Assembly (NCBI GenBank): GCA_035578175.1
Contig: JAQMRL010000007.1
Coordinates: 47,936,727 to 48,000,726, forward strand
Direction of reading: 5' to 3'
Source: Catonia carolina
Taxonomy: Eukaryota; Arthropoda; Insecta; Hemiptera; Achilidae
Length of the DNA stretch: 64,000 nucleotides
A program made the translations under genes and the position numbers. The first letter of the stretch is position 1, and each line of letters starts with the position of its first letter. Positions 1 to 11,111 of this stretch are shown here, piece by piece. The notes below the pieces were generated by a model. That model was not told the origin of the DNA, did no database searches, and saw only the letters and a program-made list of their open reading frames with translations.

Positions 1-180
1 AGTCAATGCCCAATATATCTAATAAAAAAGTTACAATGAAAAATAAAGTTTTAAGAACTTTTAATTGTGTAATACAAAATTTTCATGAGGGAAAGGACTT
101 AGTACTTTCATAGCAATTTCTACAAAACTATATTTCGTTACACAGCACCTTTATCCACTATGCTCTTCAATTCCTACATG

Positions 181-1870
181 GCTATAAAACCAAATTTATC
201 TTTTCTCGACGGGTCAGAAATTAAAGCTCTTGATGTTAGCAAACAATTTAAATATGTAGGTATATTTTATACTCTTAAAAGGTTATTGTACCTGAGCAGC
301 AAGTGGAATTGTTGTTAGAAGCTGCTATACATGTCAAGAGCTTGTGCTTAAAACCCTGACATAAACTTTCTTTAATTTTTCAAAATATTTTACCTAAATG
401 TTTATTTTCATTGATTATTTCTTAGCCATATGTTAAAACTCTTAACATCTTAGAAGATAAGTTAAGATTAATTGTTGTTGTTTAGGTCATCAGCCGAAAG
501 GCTGGTTTGAATCTGTAGAGGTTTTACTAAGTAAAACGAGAAATGAGGTGGTTTACCATTGCCTACCTCACTGAATGGAAAAGTACGCTTATCAGCATGC
601 CAGGCCCTCTGAAAAGCACATATTTTCCACTCTGCAAATGACACCTTCACTTCATTCACCACAGGATAAAATTAATTTTAAAAGATTTAAGATGTAAGAT
701 TAATTATAAAAGATATATTGGATTTACATCACACCACTCCTGACTGTATGATTTATAATCATAAAGATGATGATGGTTTAGGCCTACTTCAGATTCGTAA
801 TGTAGTGAAAGTAGGGAATTGGAAGGCTAAATCTAAGCTTATAGAGTCTAATCATCCATTTGTCCAAATGTACTTTCTTTCTCCGGCAGTTGATAAAAAT
901 CTGAACCGGAGCGAAAAGATATTTTCATTTTATCTGTTTTTCATTTTGATAAGTTGAAGTTTAAATATAAAAATGAGGATTTTAAAAGGTTCAAGTTATG
1001 TTCGGTGATGGGAAGGGATGATAAGTATTTCAAGTCTCGCAAAAGAATTGGGAATACTTAGCTTTATGAGAATCATCTTCTTTCTGATTCAAGATTCATA
1101 AATGCCATAAAACTTTGGACTGAAACATTGTATACGAGGTTAGCTTGTGCTAAGAGTTTACCTCCAGAAAGCAACATAAAGTGTAGAAGATGGTCTGTTG
1201 CAAGCAAATCCCTGTCTCATGTATTAGGTAACTGCGTTTCCAATAAAGGTAAGATCATCTCCCAAGAACTTACTCGTTAGTGAGTTATTTTCACACGATT
1301 ATGAAATTGAATTAGAGCACGTTTTCTCTAGTAGCCAGTCTATATATTTATGCCCTGATATTGTCATCATTTCCCGGAGTAGATCTAATAAAGATTCATC
1401 CAGTAGTCAAACATCCACTCTAGCTCCCCAGTGCCAACACCATTAGCATGCAACCCACTGGGATTAGGGGTGTCTGTAGGGGTAGTCCATCAACCAAATG
1501 TGGACCTGCAACTGGAGATCAGGGTTTTTGTGGTGTTATAGACGATACAGTGTAATATGAACAGGAAAAAGCATTGGAAGTAGCAGTGGAGGAGAAAATT
1601 AAGAAGTATAAGTCCATCTTGAATGAAGTGTGCAGGGTATTCGATTTCACAGGTTCACCTTGTGTTTACTTGTGTTCGGTTCTAGAGAAGCCATTCCCAT
1701 GTCTACGGAACAACATCTCCGTGCCCTAGGAATTTATTCTGAAGGGTTAACAAAAACTTTATCTATGATGTGACTTCAATCATCGCTGGATATTGTCTTG
1801 AGCCATAATAGACCAATGACTGTTGAGGTCTTTTTTGACCTTAAGAATATCTGTTATTCTTTTGTGAAGT
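181..1870 (+). pseudogene. R2-like non-LTR retrotransposon fragment, C-terminal half, decayed
   Basis: Conceptual translation in shifting frames shows the region after the RT domain of an R2-clade LINE. At about 181-470 there is a thumb-like stretch (FKYVGI, LLLEAAIHVKSL). At 718-850 comes DDDGLGLLQIRNVVKVGNW. At about 1100-1260 a zinc-knuckle-like stretch (SLSHVLGNC) keeps the H and last C but has lost a Cys. At about 1340-1830 the restriction-like endonuclease region (PDIVII, then KKYKSILNEVCRVF and SLDIVLSHNRPM) is visible. Stops and frame changes are frequent, so it is dead. A 221-bp retroposed repeat interrupts it at 474-694. R2 elements normally sit in 28S rDNA, but no rDNA is visible here. 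The clade call comes from remembered family motifs and the exact borders are uncertain. Confidence 0.6.
474..694 (+). mobile_element. Short retroposed repeat (family X), with 11-bp target duplication
   Basis: The direct repeat taagattaatt lies at 463-473 and 695-705, exactly flanking a 221-bp insert that starts gttgttgtttaggtcatcag. Removing one repeat copy restores the R2-like reading frame across the site. The same sequence recurs at 61530-61917 and, inverted, at 48418-48810, where the similarity runs on for about 200 bp more. The insert has no tRNA box that I can see, so it is either a SINE of unknown head or a fragment of a larger retroelement. The overlapping 64-aa reading frame on the minus strand is not a gene. 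Confidence 0.75.
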
Positions 1871-2599
1871 AACATTTTGTTTGTTTTCATTACTATATTC
1901 TGTTTTTTGAATTTAAAAATCTTGTTTATTAACTAAGTTAATTAACCAATTATTAATTTATTAACCAATTAACCAAGTTGTGTGGGATTGCGAAAAGAGT
2001 ATTTTTTGAAGAAGAGAAACAACCGCTTTTACAAAATTTAAATTTTTTGTTAAATACACAGTCATCCCAAATGACTGTAAAAATCCTACTTGATAAGGGT
2101 CTTAGTCACAGGTATGACCTCAATCTTTGGTATGCTGATAAAACAATGGAGCATCGCACTTTGTCTTGATCGCATTCAGGTAGATCCCCAAATAGGTAGT
2201 GCTTGCACTGGTTTTTCTGTTTCACTGTTGGTGAGAAAATCAGTATTCCGGTTCTTAGTTTTAACGTCTCATGGGAAATTAGCCAGGGGGGGGGATAGTA
2301 TGAACGGAGTGTGATGTGTTGACTTGAATCTTGTGACAAGCGCTGCACCGTAGTGTGTCGGCTGGTGTGCAAGTGCCCCTTATTGGGGAGTGTTGTCTTC
2401 GATGACGGAAGTTGATGTCCATTGTCTTCGATGATGGAAGTTGCGTCGTTTACGACCTTCTGTCCAGAGTCGCTACGTTGAGTGAAGTTTGCATATGATT
2501 TGTCACCTGAGGCCTAAAGCCGTGTGTAAACATATTACTGTCATAATATGGACAGCTTACTGGAAGGTTTATCCTCGGCTTCTAAGGTACCGAGCTAAA
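1871..2599. other. No gene seen; AT-rich then mixed-composition non-coding DNA
   Basis: Short overlapping reading frames here have no recognisable motif. A 22-bp near-direct repeat, ttgtcttcgatgacggaagt and a one-mismatch copy, occurs at about 2393 and 2431. The first part may be the 3' untranslated region of the R2-like element, but nothing in the sequence proves this. Confidence 0.4.
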
Positions 2600-2763
2600 A
2601 CTAGGTACCACTAGAAAACCCGACACGAACATTTTTATCAAAATCGGTCAACTGGAAGTAGCAGTTAATTCGTGAGATTTCTCACTTTGTTGTGATTTTC
2701 TAAAAAAGGCTCCTACGATTTTCTAAAAATTGCCTCGATTAGTACACTTTTCATGCTCTATAA
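2600..2763 (+). repeat. Dispersed repeat family R56, left part of a copy split by the hAT block
   Basis: This matches 56180-56340, including the stretch aacattttyatcaaaatcgg, and stops abruptly at ctctataa (2756-2763). The continuation of the same repeat resumes at 33252, after the hAT and minisatellite block. The R56 copy at 56340 and an inverted copy at about 40170 are uninterrupted at the equivalent site (gctctacaagaaagggtagg). This dates the hAT insertion after the R56 copy and proves the target duplication. Confidence 0.8.
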
Positions 2764-3168
2764 CAGGGGTCTCCAACCTTTTTTACTCTAGGGCCTCATT
2801 GTAAATTTTTGGAGGACATGCGGGCCAGCAATATTTTAGGGTAGAAAGTCTAGCCCCCCCCCCAAACACCCTCGAAGTTTTTTCTAATAAGAGCTCAGTG
2901 GTGGTTTTTGAAATATTCTTGCTTAGTTTTTTAAGTTTCTATTTCCTTATATATTATCTTTGTTGTTGGCTAACTAAAATTCTTTACGTGATTATAAAAA
3001 AAAGCTGTGACCAAAACAAATAATTATATTTGCTATAAAATAATATTTGTTCTGTAAAAGGAGTTTTCAAGTAGGCTTAATGAAAACACAGGTTGATACA
3101 AAACCAAATCTTTTCAATTTACTACAAAATGTACTTTATTGAATTTTAAAGAAAACTTGACAATACAT

Positions 3169-5612
3169 TTTTTTTTTTTTTTTTTACGCCCTGGAGACTC
3201 CAGGAGGAGTATAGGACATGTCGTCAGATGTAACACCTGAAATTCATATAAGAAACACACTATGTATCACTACTATCAAGAAAGAAATTCTTGTACGCTA
3301 TAAAAAGTTTCACCGATCAAGTAATTTTTTAAATTTTTTTTAAAGGAATTCAAATCCTCACAACACTTTAAAGATTGGGGTAATTTATTTATGAATTTTC
3401 TCCCTGCATAAGTAGGTTTTTGTTCAAACAATTTTGTGGAGTGATTAGCCACATAATAATCATTCCTGTTTCTCGTGTTATGATTGTGAACATTGAAATT
3501 CTGCATAAAATTATTTTGCCTAACATACATAATCACCTCAAAAATGTAGAGACAGGGAACTGTAAGCAATTTAAGCTCCTTAAATAGTGGCCTGCATGAG
3601 GTTAGCTGGTTAGCTCCCACCATACACCTAATAGCTTTCTTTTGAATTTTAAAAACCCTATTCATATTACCCATGCCAGAATTACCCCATACTAAAATAC
3701 CATACCGGATATGAGACAGAATGAGGCCATAATAAGCTGCCATTAGTAATTTTTTATCATTTAATCTGGCGATTTGTTTTAGTGCAAATACCCCAGATGA
3801 TATTTTACTACAAACTTGATTGGTATAGAAGTCCCAAGACAAAGATCTATCTAGAGATACGCCCAGGAACTTCACTGTTTCTACATGCTCTAAACTATTA
3901 TTATGAATAAATACATCCACTTCTCTACTTTCTTTAACGTTATGTTTATTTTTGAACTGCAAGTACTGACACTTTTTCCCATTAACTGTTAATAACATTT
4001 GATTCAAGAACTGCACTACGGACTCTATGTTAACATGTGTATTTACTTCAAGAGCATCTACCAGTGAACTGTTACTGATTACTGAAGTATCATCAGCAAA
4101 CAACAAAGCTCTGCCATTAGGTATGACTTCTGGTAACCTATTAATGTACAATAGAAACAGAATTGGACCTAAAACTGACCCCTGTGGAACGCCTGCTTTG
4201 ACTTCAAGCTTTCCAGATACAACTTTTGTAAGTTTCCCTCTAACAACCCTAGTTAACTCCACACACTGTAATCTATTAATAAGGTAAGATTGAAACCATT
4301 TCAACTCTACATCCCTAACGCCTAATGACTCTAGTGTTTTCAATAAAATTTCATGATCAACACAATCGAAAGCTTTACTCAGATCCAGAAACACTGCCAA
4401 TGCTTTCTCCCCGGCGTCCAATATATCAACTACTTGCTCCACAAGTGAAACAATTGCAGTTTTAGTTGATCTACCTTTTTGGAAACCATGCTGATCCTCT
4501 GAGATAATTAGGTTTTCAGTCAAGAAACTGATTAACCTAATAAATACTACCTTTTCAAAAATTTTACTGATTGTGTTTAAAATACTTATGGGTCTATAAT
4601 TTTCAACTAACTGGCTATCTCCATTCTTAAATATAGGCAATATTTTTGCCTCCTTCAGTTTGTTTGGAAATACACCTGCTTCAAGTGAGAAGTTAATCAA
4701 ATGAAGGAGAGGAGTAATTAAAAGATGTTTACATTCTTTAACAATTATACTAGAAATCCCATCTAACCCACATGTTTTCTTACTTTTCAAACTATCAATA
4801 ACTGATTCTAATTCCTCCCTTGAAACTAGGCTAAATAAGAATTGATTAACTACCTTGTTACCTTTTGGATCATAACATCCCACTGTTTCCCTAATCTGTT
4901 GTTTAAGTTTTAAAGCTACTTCCTGGTAATATTTGTTAAAATAATTACAAATTTCTATACCATTCTCTATAAGTTCATTGTTTTTGTTAACAATATTAGG
5001 TATGTCAGTAAAACTTTTGTTGCTAACTACACCTCGATTCTTATTAATTATTTCCCATATTGCTGAGTTTAGATTTGGTGAATTATGAAGAACTTCAGCA
5101 GTTTTTTTACATTTAGCTCTCTGGACTTCTCTGGCATAATGTTTTTTAATAGTTTTGTACCTTTGTTCATTAAAGGTAGTCCTATGTGAAAGAAAATCTG
5201 AGTATGCATCTCTAACTTCAGACCTCATTTGCAAAATTTCCCCTGTGACCCACTCATCTGTTTCACTGACAATATTTTTTACATCTTTCTTTTTAATTGG
5301 ACAATTATTATTATAATGAAATTTTAATGTCTCAATAAAATTATGATATTTTTGATTAATGTCAGATGAATTGAAAACCGTCTTCCAATCCTCTTTGGAT
5401 AAACTATGTAACAAACAATTAATATTCCCTTGGTCTTCCTGCCTAAATTCTTTAATAATTTTTTGATTTGGGACATGACTACCTAAATCCTGAATCTCTA
5501 ATACTTGGTAGCCGTGATCAGAGAGCTCTGAACCCCTTAACCTAACCTGACAACTCTCCATATTTGTTAAAATATTATCTATTATGGTTTGTGAGTGAGT
5601 AGTAATTCTTGT
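3169..5612 (-). mobile_element. 5'-truncated LINE inserted in hAT copy 1
   Basis: The insert is bounded by the 6-bp duplication atacat (3163-3168 and 5613-5618) and begins on the plus strand with a run of T, which is the poly(A) tail of a minus-strand retroposon. hAT copy 3 has the empty site (caatacatgagtttac at about 32924). Only about 100 bp separate the stop codon from the tail. The 5' end is truncated inside the endonuclease domain. Confidence 0.9.
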
Positions 5613-5618
5613 ATACAT
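3276..5618 (-). CDS. LINE ORF2 fragment: end of AP endonuclease plus complete reverse transcriptase, Jockey/CR1-like
   Basis: This is an open frame of 780 codons. The first residues (TRITTHSQTIIDNILTN) match the end of the apurinic-type endonuclease. A linker follows, then RT motifs in order: KILPIFKNGD and NYRPISIL (about 300-330), DQHGFQKGRST, FLDLSKAFDCVDH, GVPQGSVLGPILF, and the catalytic FADD at about residue 505-508. A C-terminal helical region ends in VQEFLS. The first Met codon is formed by the duplicated target (cat within atacat), so it is not the element's own start: the protein is 5'-truncated by retroposition. The RT itself has no stop or frameshift, so the copy is young. A diverged piece of the same C-terminus lies at 55385-55512. 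In a complete element this enzyme nicks DNA and primes reverse transcription at the target. The clade between Jockey and CR1/L2 is not certain. Confidence 0.85.
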   Translation of the reverse strand: MYTRITTHSQTIIDNILTNMESCQVRLRGSELSDHGYQVLEIQDLGSHVPNQKIIKEFRQEDQGNINCLLHSLSKEDWKTVFNSSDINQKYHNFIETLKFHYNNNCPIKKKDVKNIVSETDEWVTGEILQMRSEVRDAYSDFLSHRTTFNEQRYKTIKKHYAREVQRAKCKKTAEVLHNSPNLNSAIWEIINKNRGVVSNKSFTDIPNIVNKNNELIENGIEICNYFNKYYQEVALKLKQQIRETVGCYDPKGNKVVNQFLFSLVSREELESVIDSLKSKKTCGLDGISSIIVKECKHLLITPLLHLINFSLEAGVFPNKLKEAKILPIFKNGDSQLVENYRPISILNTISKIFEKVVFIRLISFLTENLIISEDQHGFQKGRSTKTAIVSLVEQVVDILDAGEKALAVFLDLSKAFDCVDHEILLKTLESLGVRDVELKWFQSYLINRLQCVELTRVVRGKLTKVVSGKLEVKAGVPQGSVLGPILFLLYINRLPEVIPNGRALLFADDTSVISNSSLVDALEVNTHVNIESVVQFLNQMLLTVNGKKCQYLQFKNKHNVKESREVDVFIHNNSLEHVETVKFLGVSLDRSLSWDFYTNQVCSKISSGVFALKQIARLNDKKLLMAAYYGLILSHIRYGILVWGNSGMGNMNRVFKIQKKAIRCMVGANQLTSCRPLFKELKLLTVPCLYIFEVIMYVRQNNFMQNFNVHNHNTRNRNDYYVANHSTKLFEQKPTYAGRKFINKLPQSLKCCEDLNSFKKNLKNYLIGETFYSVQEFLS

Positions 5619-8371
5619 GAGTTTACAACAAGTGTAAAGCTTAAAAAGAACAATTATTTTTTAGTGAGAAGATTGCATTTGTTTACAACGTAAAATTTTA
5701 GCCCATTTAGGGTCAAACAATGGTTGATCACTACTTGTTTACGGCTAGTTTTACACTTATTGAGAAAACAAGTGGCAAGTGAGAGACGAGTACTGTACTC
5801 ATATTTAACGGCAAAAATGCATAAAAGGAAATATATTATCAAATAAAAATTTCTTTTCAGTATGCTAGCTTTCCGCGGGCCGGAAAAAATCTGTTCCCGG
5901 GCCGGATGTGGCCCGCGGGCCGTAGGTTGGAGACCCCTGTCGTATGATGTCGGACGGTGTCGGATTGATGTCGGATGATGTCGGATGGTGTCGGATATAT
6001 GTCGGGTGGTGTCGGATTGATGTCGAATGATGTCGGACGGTGTCGGATTGATGTCGGATGATGTCGGATGGTATCGGATGATGTCGGATGATGTTGGACG
6101 GTGTCGGATTGATGTCAGATGATGTCGGATGGTGTCAGATTGAAAACGGCAATTTGTCGGATGATGTCGGATTGATAACGGCAGTGTGTCGTATGATGTC
6201 AGGTTGTGTCGAATTTATGTCGAATGATGTCGGATGGTGTCGGATTGATGTCGGCAGTGTGTCGGATGATATCGGATGGTGTCGGATGGTGTCGGACGGT
6301 GTCGGATTGATGTCGGATGATGTCGGATGGTGTCAGATGATGTCGGATGATGTTGGACGGTGTCGGCTTGATGTCTGATGATGTCGGATGATGTCGGATG
6401 GTGTCAGATTGAAAACGGCAGTGTGTCGGATGATGTCGGATTGATAACGGCAGTGTGTCGTATGATGTCGGGTTGTGTCAAATTTATATCGGATGACGTC
6501 GGATGGTGTCGGATTGATGTCGGTAGTGTGTCGGATGATACCGGATGGTGTCGGATTGATGTCGGCAGTGTATCGGATGATATCGGGTTGTGTCGGATTG
6601 ATGTCGGCAGTGTATTGGATGATGTCGGGTTGTGTCGAATTGATGTCAGATGGTGTCAGATGATGTCGGATGGTGTTAGATGACTTCAGATGATCTCGGA
6701 CGGAGTCGAATTGATGTCGGATGATGTCGGATGGTGTCGGATGATGTCGGATGAAGTCGGACGGTGTCAGATAGATGTAAGATGGTGTCGGATAATGTCA
6801 GAATGTGACAGATTGATGTCGGATGGTGTCGGATGATGTCGGGTGGTGTCGGATTGATGTCGGATGATGTCGAACGGTGTCGGATTGATGTCGGATTATG
6901 TCGTACAGTGTCGGATGATGTCGGATAAAGGCGGACGGTGTCGGATTGATGTCGGATGGTGTACGATGTTGTCAGATGGTGTCGGATTGAAGTCGGCAGT
7001 GTGGAGGATGAAGTCGGGTTGTTTCGAATTGATGTCGGATGGTGTTGGATTGATGTCGGATGATGTCGGATGGTATCGGATAATGTCGGAAAGTGTCGGT
7101 CTGGTGGTGTCCAGGCGAGTCGGATGATGTCGGACGGTGTCGGGTGGTGTTTGATGATGACAAGTGCTGTAGAATTGATGTCGGATGGTGTCGGATTGAT
7201 GTAAGATGGTGTCGGATGATGTCAGGTGATGTCGGATGATGTCGGACGGTGTCGGATTGATGTCGGATGATGTCAGGCGGTGACAGATTGATGTCAGATG
7301 ATGACGAATGATGTCGGATGGTGTCGGATGATGTCGGATGGTGTCGGATTGATGTCGGCAGTGTGGAGGATGGTGTCAGATTGATGTCGGCAGTGTGTCG
7401 GATGATGTAAGACGGTGTCGGTCGGGTGGTGTCCAGGCGAGTCGGATGATGACGGACGGTGTCGGGTGGTGTCGTATGATGACAAGTGCTGTAGAATTGA
7501 TGTCGGATAGTGTAGGATTGATGTAAGATGGTGTCGGATGTTGGATAGTGTCGGATTGATGTCGGATGATGTCGAATGGAGTCGAAATGATGTCGGATCG
7601 TGTCAGATTGATGTCGGATGATATCGGATGATGTTGGATGGTGGCGGATTGATGTCGGATGGTGTCGGATTGATGTCGGATAACGTCGGATGGTGTCGGA
7701 TTGATGTCGGATAACGTCGGATGGTGTCAGATTGATGTCGGATGATGTCAGGTGGTGTCGGATTGATGTCGGACGGTGTCGGATTGATGTCGGATGATGT
7801 CGAAAGGTGCCGGATGATGTCAAACGGCGTCGAATTTATGTCAGATGATGTCGCATGATGACGGATGATGTCGGACGGTGTCGGATTGATGTCGGATGGT
7901 GTCGGATGATGTCAGATGGTGTCGGATTGATAACGGATTGTGTCGGATGATGTCGGGTGGTGTCGAATTGATGTCAGAAGGTGTCGGATGATGTCGGCTG
8001 GTGTCGGACGGTGTAGGGTGGTGTCGAATTGCTGTCGGATGATGTCGGACGGTTTCGGGTGGTGACGGATGATGTCAGGTGGTGTCGAATTGACGTGAGA
8101 TGGTGTCGTATAATGTCGGGTGGTGTCGGATTGATATCAGATGGTGTCGGATTGATGTCGGATGGTGTCGGATGGTGTCGGATTAATGTCGCATGGTGTC
8201 GGATTAATGTACGACGGTGTCAGATTGATGTTAGGTGATGTCGGATGTGTCGGATGATGTCGGATGAAGTCGGATGGTGTCGGACTGATGTCGGATGGTG
8301 TCGGATGATGTCGGGTGGTGTCGGATGATGTCGGATCGTGTCGGATGATGTCAGCTGGTGTCGGATTGATG

Positions 8372-11111
8372 TCGGACGGTTTCGGATTGATGTTAGCTGA
8401 TGTCGGTGTATCGGATGAGGTAGGATGAAGTCGGATGGTGTCGGATTGATGTCGGATGGTGTCGGATGGTGTCGGATGATGTCGGGTTGATGTCGGATGA
8501 AGTCGAACGGTCTCGGATTGATGTCGGATGATGTCGGATGGTGTCGAATGATGTCGGATGATGTCGGACGGTGTCGGATTCATGTCGGATCATGTCGGAT
8601 GGTATTAGATTGATGTCGGAAGATATCGGATGATGTCGAATTGATGTCGGATGATGTCGGATGGTGTGCGATGATGTCGGATGATGTCGGACGGTGTCGG
8701 ATTGATGTCGGATGATGTTCGACGGGGTCGGATTGATGTCGGATGATGTCGGATGATGTCGGATGATGTCGGATGATATCAGACGGTGTCGGTTGAGTGG
8801 TGTCCAGGCAAATCGGATGATGTCGGACGGTGTCGGGTGGTGTCGGATGATGACAAGTGCTGTAGAATTGATGTCGGATGGTGTCGGATTGATGTAAGAT
8901 GGTGTCGAATAATGGATATTGTCAGATTGATGTCGGATGATGTCGAATGGTGTCGAAATGATGTCGGATCGTGTCAGATTGATGTCGGATGATATCGGAT
9001 GATGTCAGCTGGTGTCGGTAGATGTCCGATGGTGTCAGATGATGTCAGGTAGTGTCGGGTTGATATCGGATGCTGTCGGATGATGTCAGGTGGTGTCGGA
9101 CTGATGTCGGACGGTGTCGGATTGCTTTCGGATGGTGTCGGATGATGTCGGAACTTGTCGGACTGAAATCGGATAATGTCGGATGATGTCGGATGGTGTC
9201 GGATGATGTCGGATGGTGTCGGACTGATGTCGGATGGTGTCGGATTGATGTCGGATGATGTCAGGCGGTGTCGGATTGATGTCGCATGATGACGGATGAT
9301 GTCGGACGGTGTCGGAATAATGTCGGATGGTGTCGGATGATGTCGGATGGTGTCGGATTGATGTCGGATGGTGTCGGAACATGTCGTGTGGTGTCGGATT
9401 GATGTCAGATAACGTCGGATGGTGTCGGAATGAAGTCGGATGATGTCAGGTGGTGTCGGATTGATGTCGGATGGTGTCGGATTAATTTCGCATGGTGTCG
9501 GATTAATGAACGACGGTGTCGGATTGATGTTGGATGATGTCGGATGTGTCGGATGATGTCGGATGAAGTCGGATGAAGTCGGATTGGTGTCGGATGGTGT
9601 CGGATGATGTCAGGTGGTGTCGGATTGATGTCGGACGGTGTCGGATTGATGTTAGATGATGTCGGTGTATCGTATGATGTAGGATGAAGTCGGATAGTGT
9701 CGGATTGATGTCGGATGGTGTCGAATGATGTCGGATTGATGTCGGACGGTTTCGGATTGATGTTAGCTGATGTCGGTGTATCGGATGAGGTAGGATGAAG
9801 TCGGATGGTGTCGGATTGATGTCGGATGGTGTCGGATGGTGTCGGATGATGTCGGGTTGATGTCGGATGAAGTCGAACGGTCTCGGATTGATGTCGGATG
9901 ATGTCGGATGGTGTCGAATGATGTCGGATGATGTCGGACGGTGTCGGATTCATGTCGGATCATGTCGGACGGTATTAGATTGATGTCGGAAGATATCGGA
10001 TGATGTCGAATTGATGTCGGATGATGTCGGATGATGTCGGATGGTGTGCGATGATGTCGGATGATGTCGGACGGTGTCGGATTGATGTCGGATGATGTTC
10101 GACGGTGTCGGATTGATGTCGGATGATGTCGGATGATGTCGGATGATGTCGGATGATATCAGACGGTGTCGGTTGAGTGGTGTCCAGGCAAATCGGATGA
10201 TGTCGGACGGTGTCGGGTGGTGTCGGATGATGACAAGTGCTGTAGAATTGATGTCGGATGGTGTCGGATTGATGTAAGATGGTGTCGAATAATGGATATT
10301 GTCAGATTGATGTCGGATGATGTCGAATGGTGTCGAAATGATGTCGGATCGTGTCAGATTGATGTCGGATGATATCGGATGATGTCAGCTGGTGTCGGTA
10401 GATGTCCGATGGTGTCAGATGATGTCAGGTAGTGTCGGGTTGATATCGGATGCTGTCAGATGATGTCAGGTGGTGTCGGACTGATGTCGGACGGTGTCGG
10501 ATTGCTTTCGGATGGTGTCGGATGATGTCGGAACGTGTCGGACTGAAATCGGATAATGTCGGATGATGTCGGATGGTGTCGGACTGATGTCGGATGGTGT
10601 CGGATTGATGTCGGATGATGTCAGGCGGTGTCGGATTGATGTCGCATGATGACGGATGATGTCGGACGGTGTCGGAAAAATGTCGGATGGTGTCGGATTG
10701 ATGTCGGATGGTGTCGGAACATGTCGTGTGGTGTCGGATTGATGTCGGATAACGTCGGATGGTGTCGGAATGAAGTCGGATGATGTCAGGTGGTGTCGGA
10801 TTGATGTCGGATGGTGTCGGATTAATTTCGCATGGTGTCGGATTAATGAACGACGGTGTCGGATTGATGTTGGATGATGTCGGATGTGTCGGATGATGTC
10901 GGATGAAGTCGGATGAAGTCGGATTGATGTCGGATGGTGTCGGATGATGTCAGGTGGTGTCGGATTGATGTCGGACGGTGTCGGATTGATGTTAGATGAT
11001 GTCGGTGTATCGTATGATGTAGGATGAAGTCGGATAGTGTCGGATTGATGTCGGATGGTGTCGAATGATGTCGGATTGATGTCGGACGGTGTCGGATTGA
11101 TGTTAGATGAT
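8372..11111. repeat. Higher-order tandem duplication in the array, period about 1.37-1.38 kb
   Basis: The segment starting at 8372 (gtcggacggtttcggattga, then gttagctgatgtcggtgtat) is repeated nearly base for base from 9742. The offset is 1370 bp at the start and 1380 bp after one extra 10-bp unit (for example the gtccaggcaaatcgg marker at 8802 and 10182). Near identity over more than 1 kb of otherwise scrambled units indicates recent unequal exchange or segmental amplification. Confidence 0.9.

Larger units (their letters stand above)
2764..5939. mobile_element. hAT-type non-autonomous transposon, copy 1 (carries a LINE)
   Basis: The ends are inverted repeats: caggggtctccaacc on the left and ggttggagacccctg on the right. 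The CAG/CTG termini and 8-bp target duplications fit the hAT superfamily. Without the LINE insert the element is about 726 bp, close to the 721 bp of copy 3. The subterminal GC-rich stretch near the right end (cccgggccgg...cgcgggccg) is typical of arthropod hAT MITEs. A 62-aa reading frame at 5654-5842 is repeated in copy 3, has no transposase motif and is unlikely to be coding. The left flank is ctctataa (2756-2763) but the right flank is tcgtatga (5940-5947). The mismatch is explained by recombination with another copy (see findings). Confidence 0.85.

Noticed and set aside
718..957. 79-aa frame as a host gene
   Set aside because: Its first 45 residues match an R2-like LINE; the rest is out-of-frame read-through.
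5654..5842. 62-aa minus-strand frame in hAT copies 1 and 3 as a gene
   Set aside because: Present only because the two element copies are nearly identical. No transposase or other motif, and no start context.
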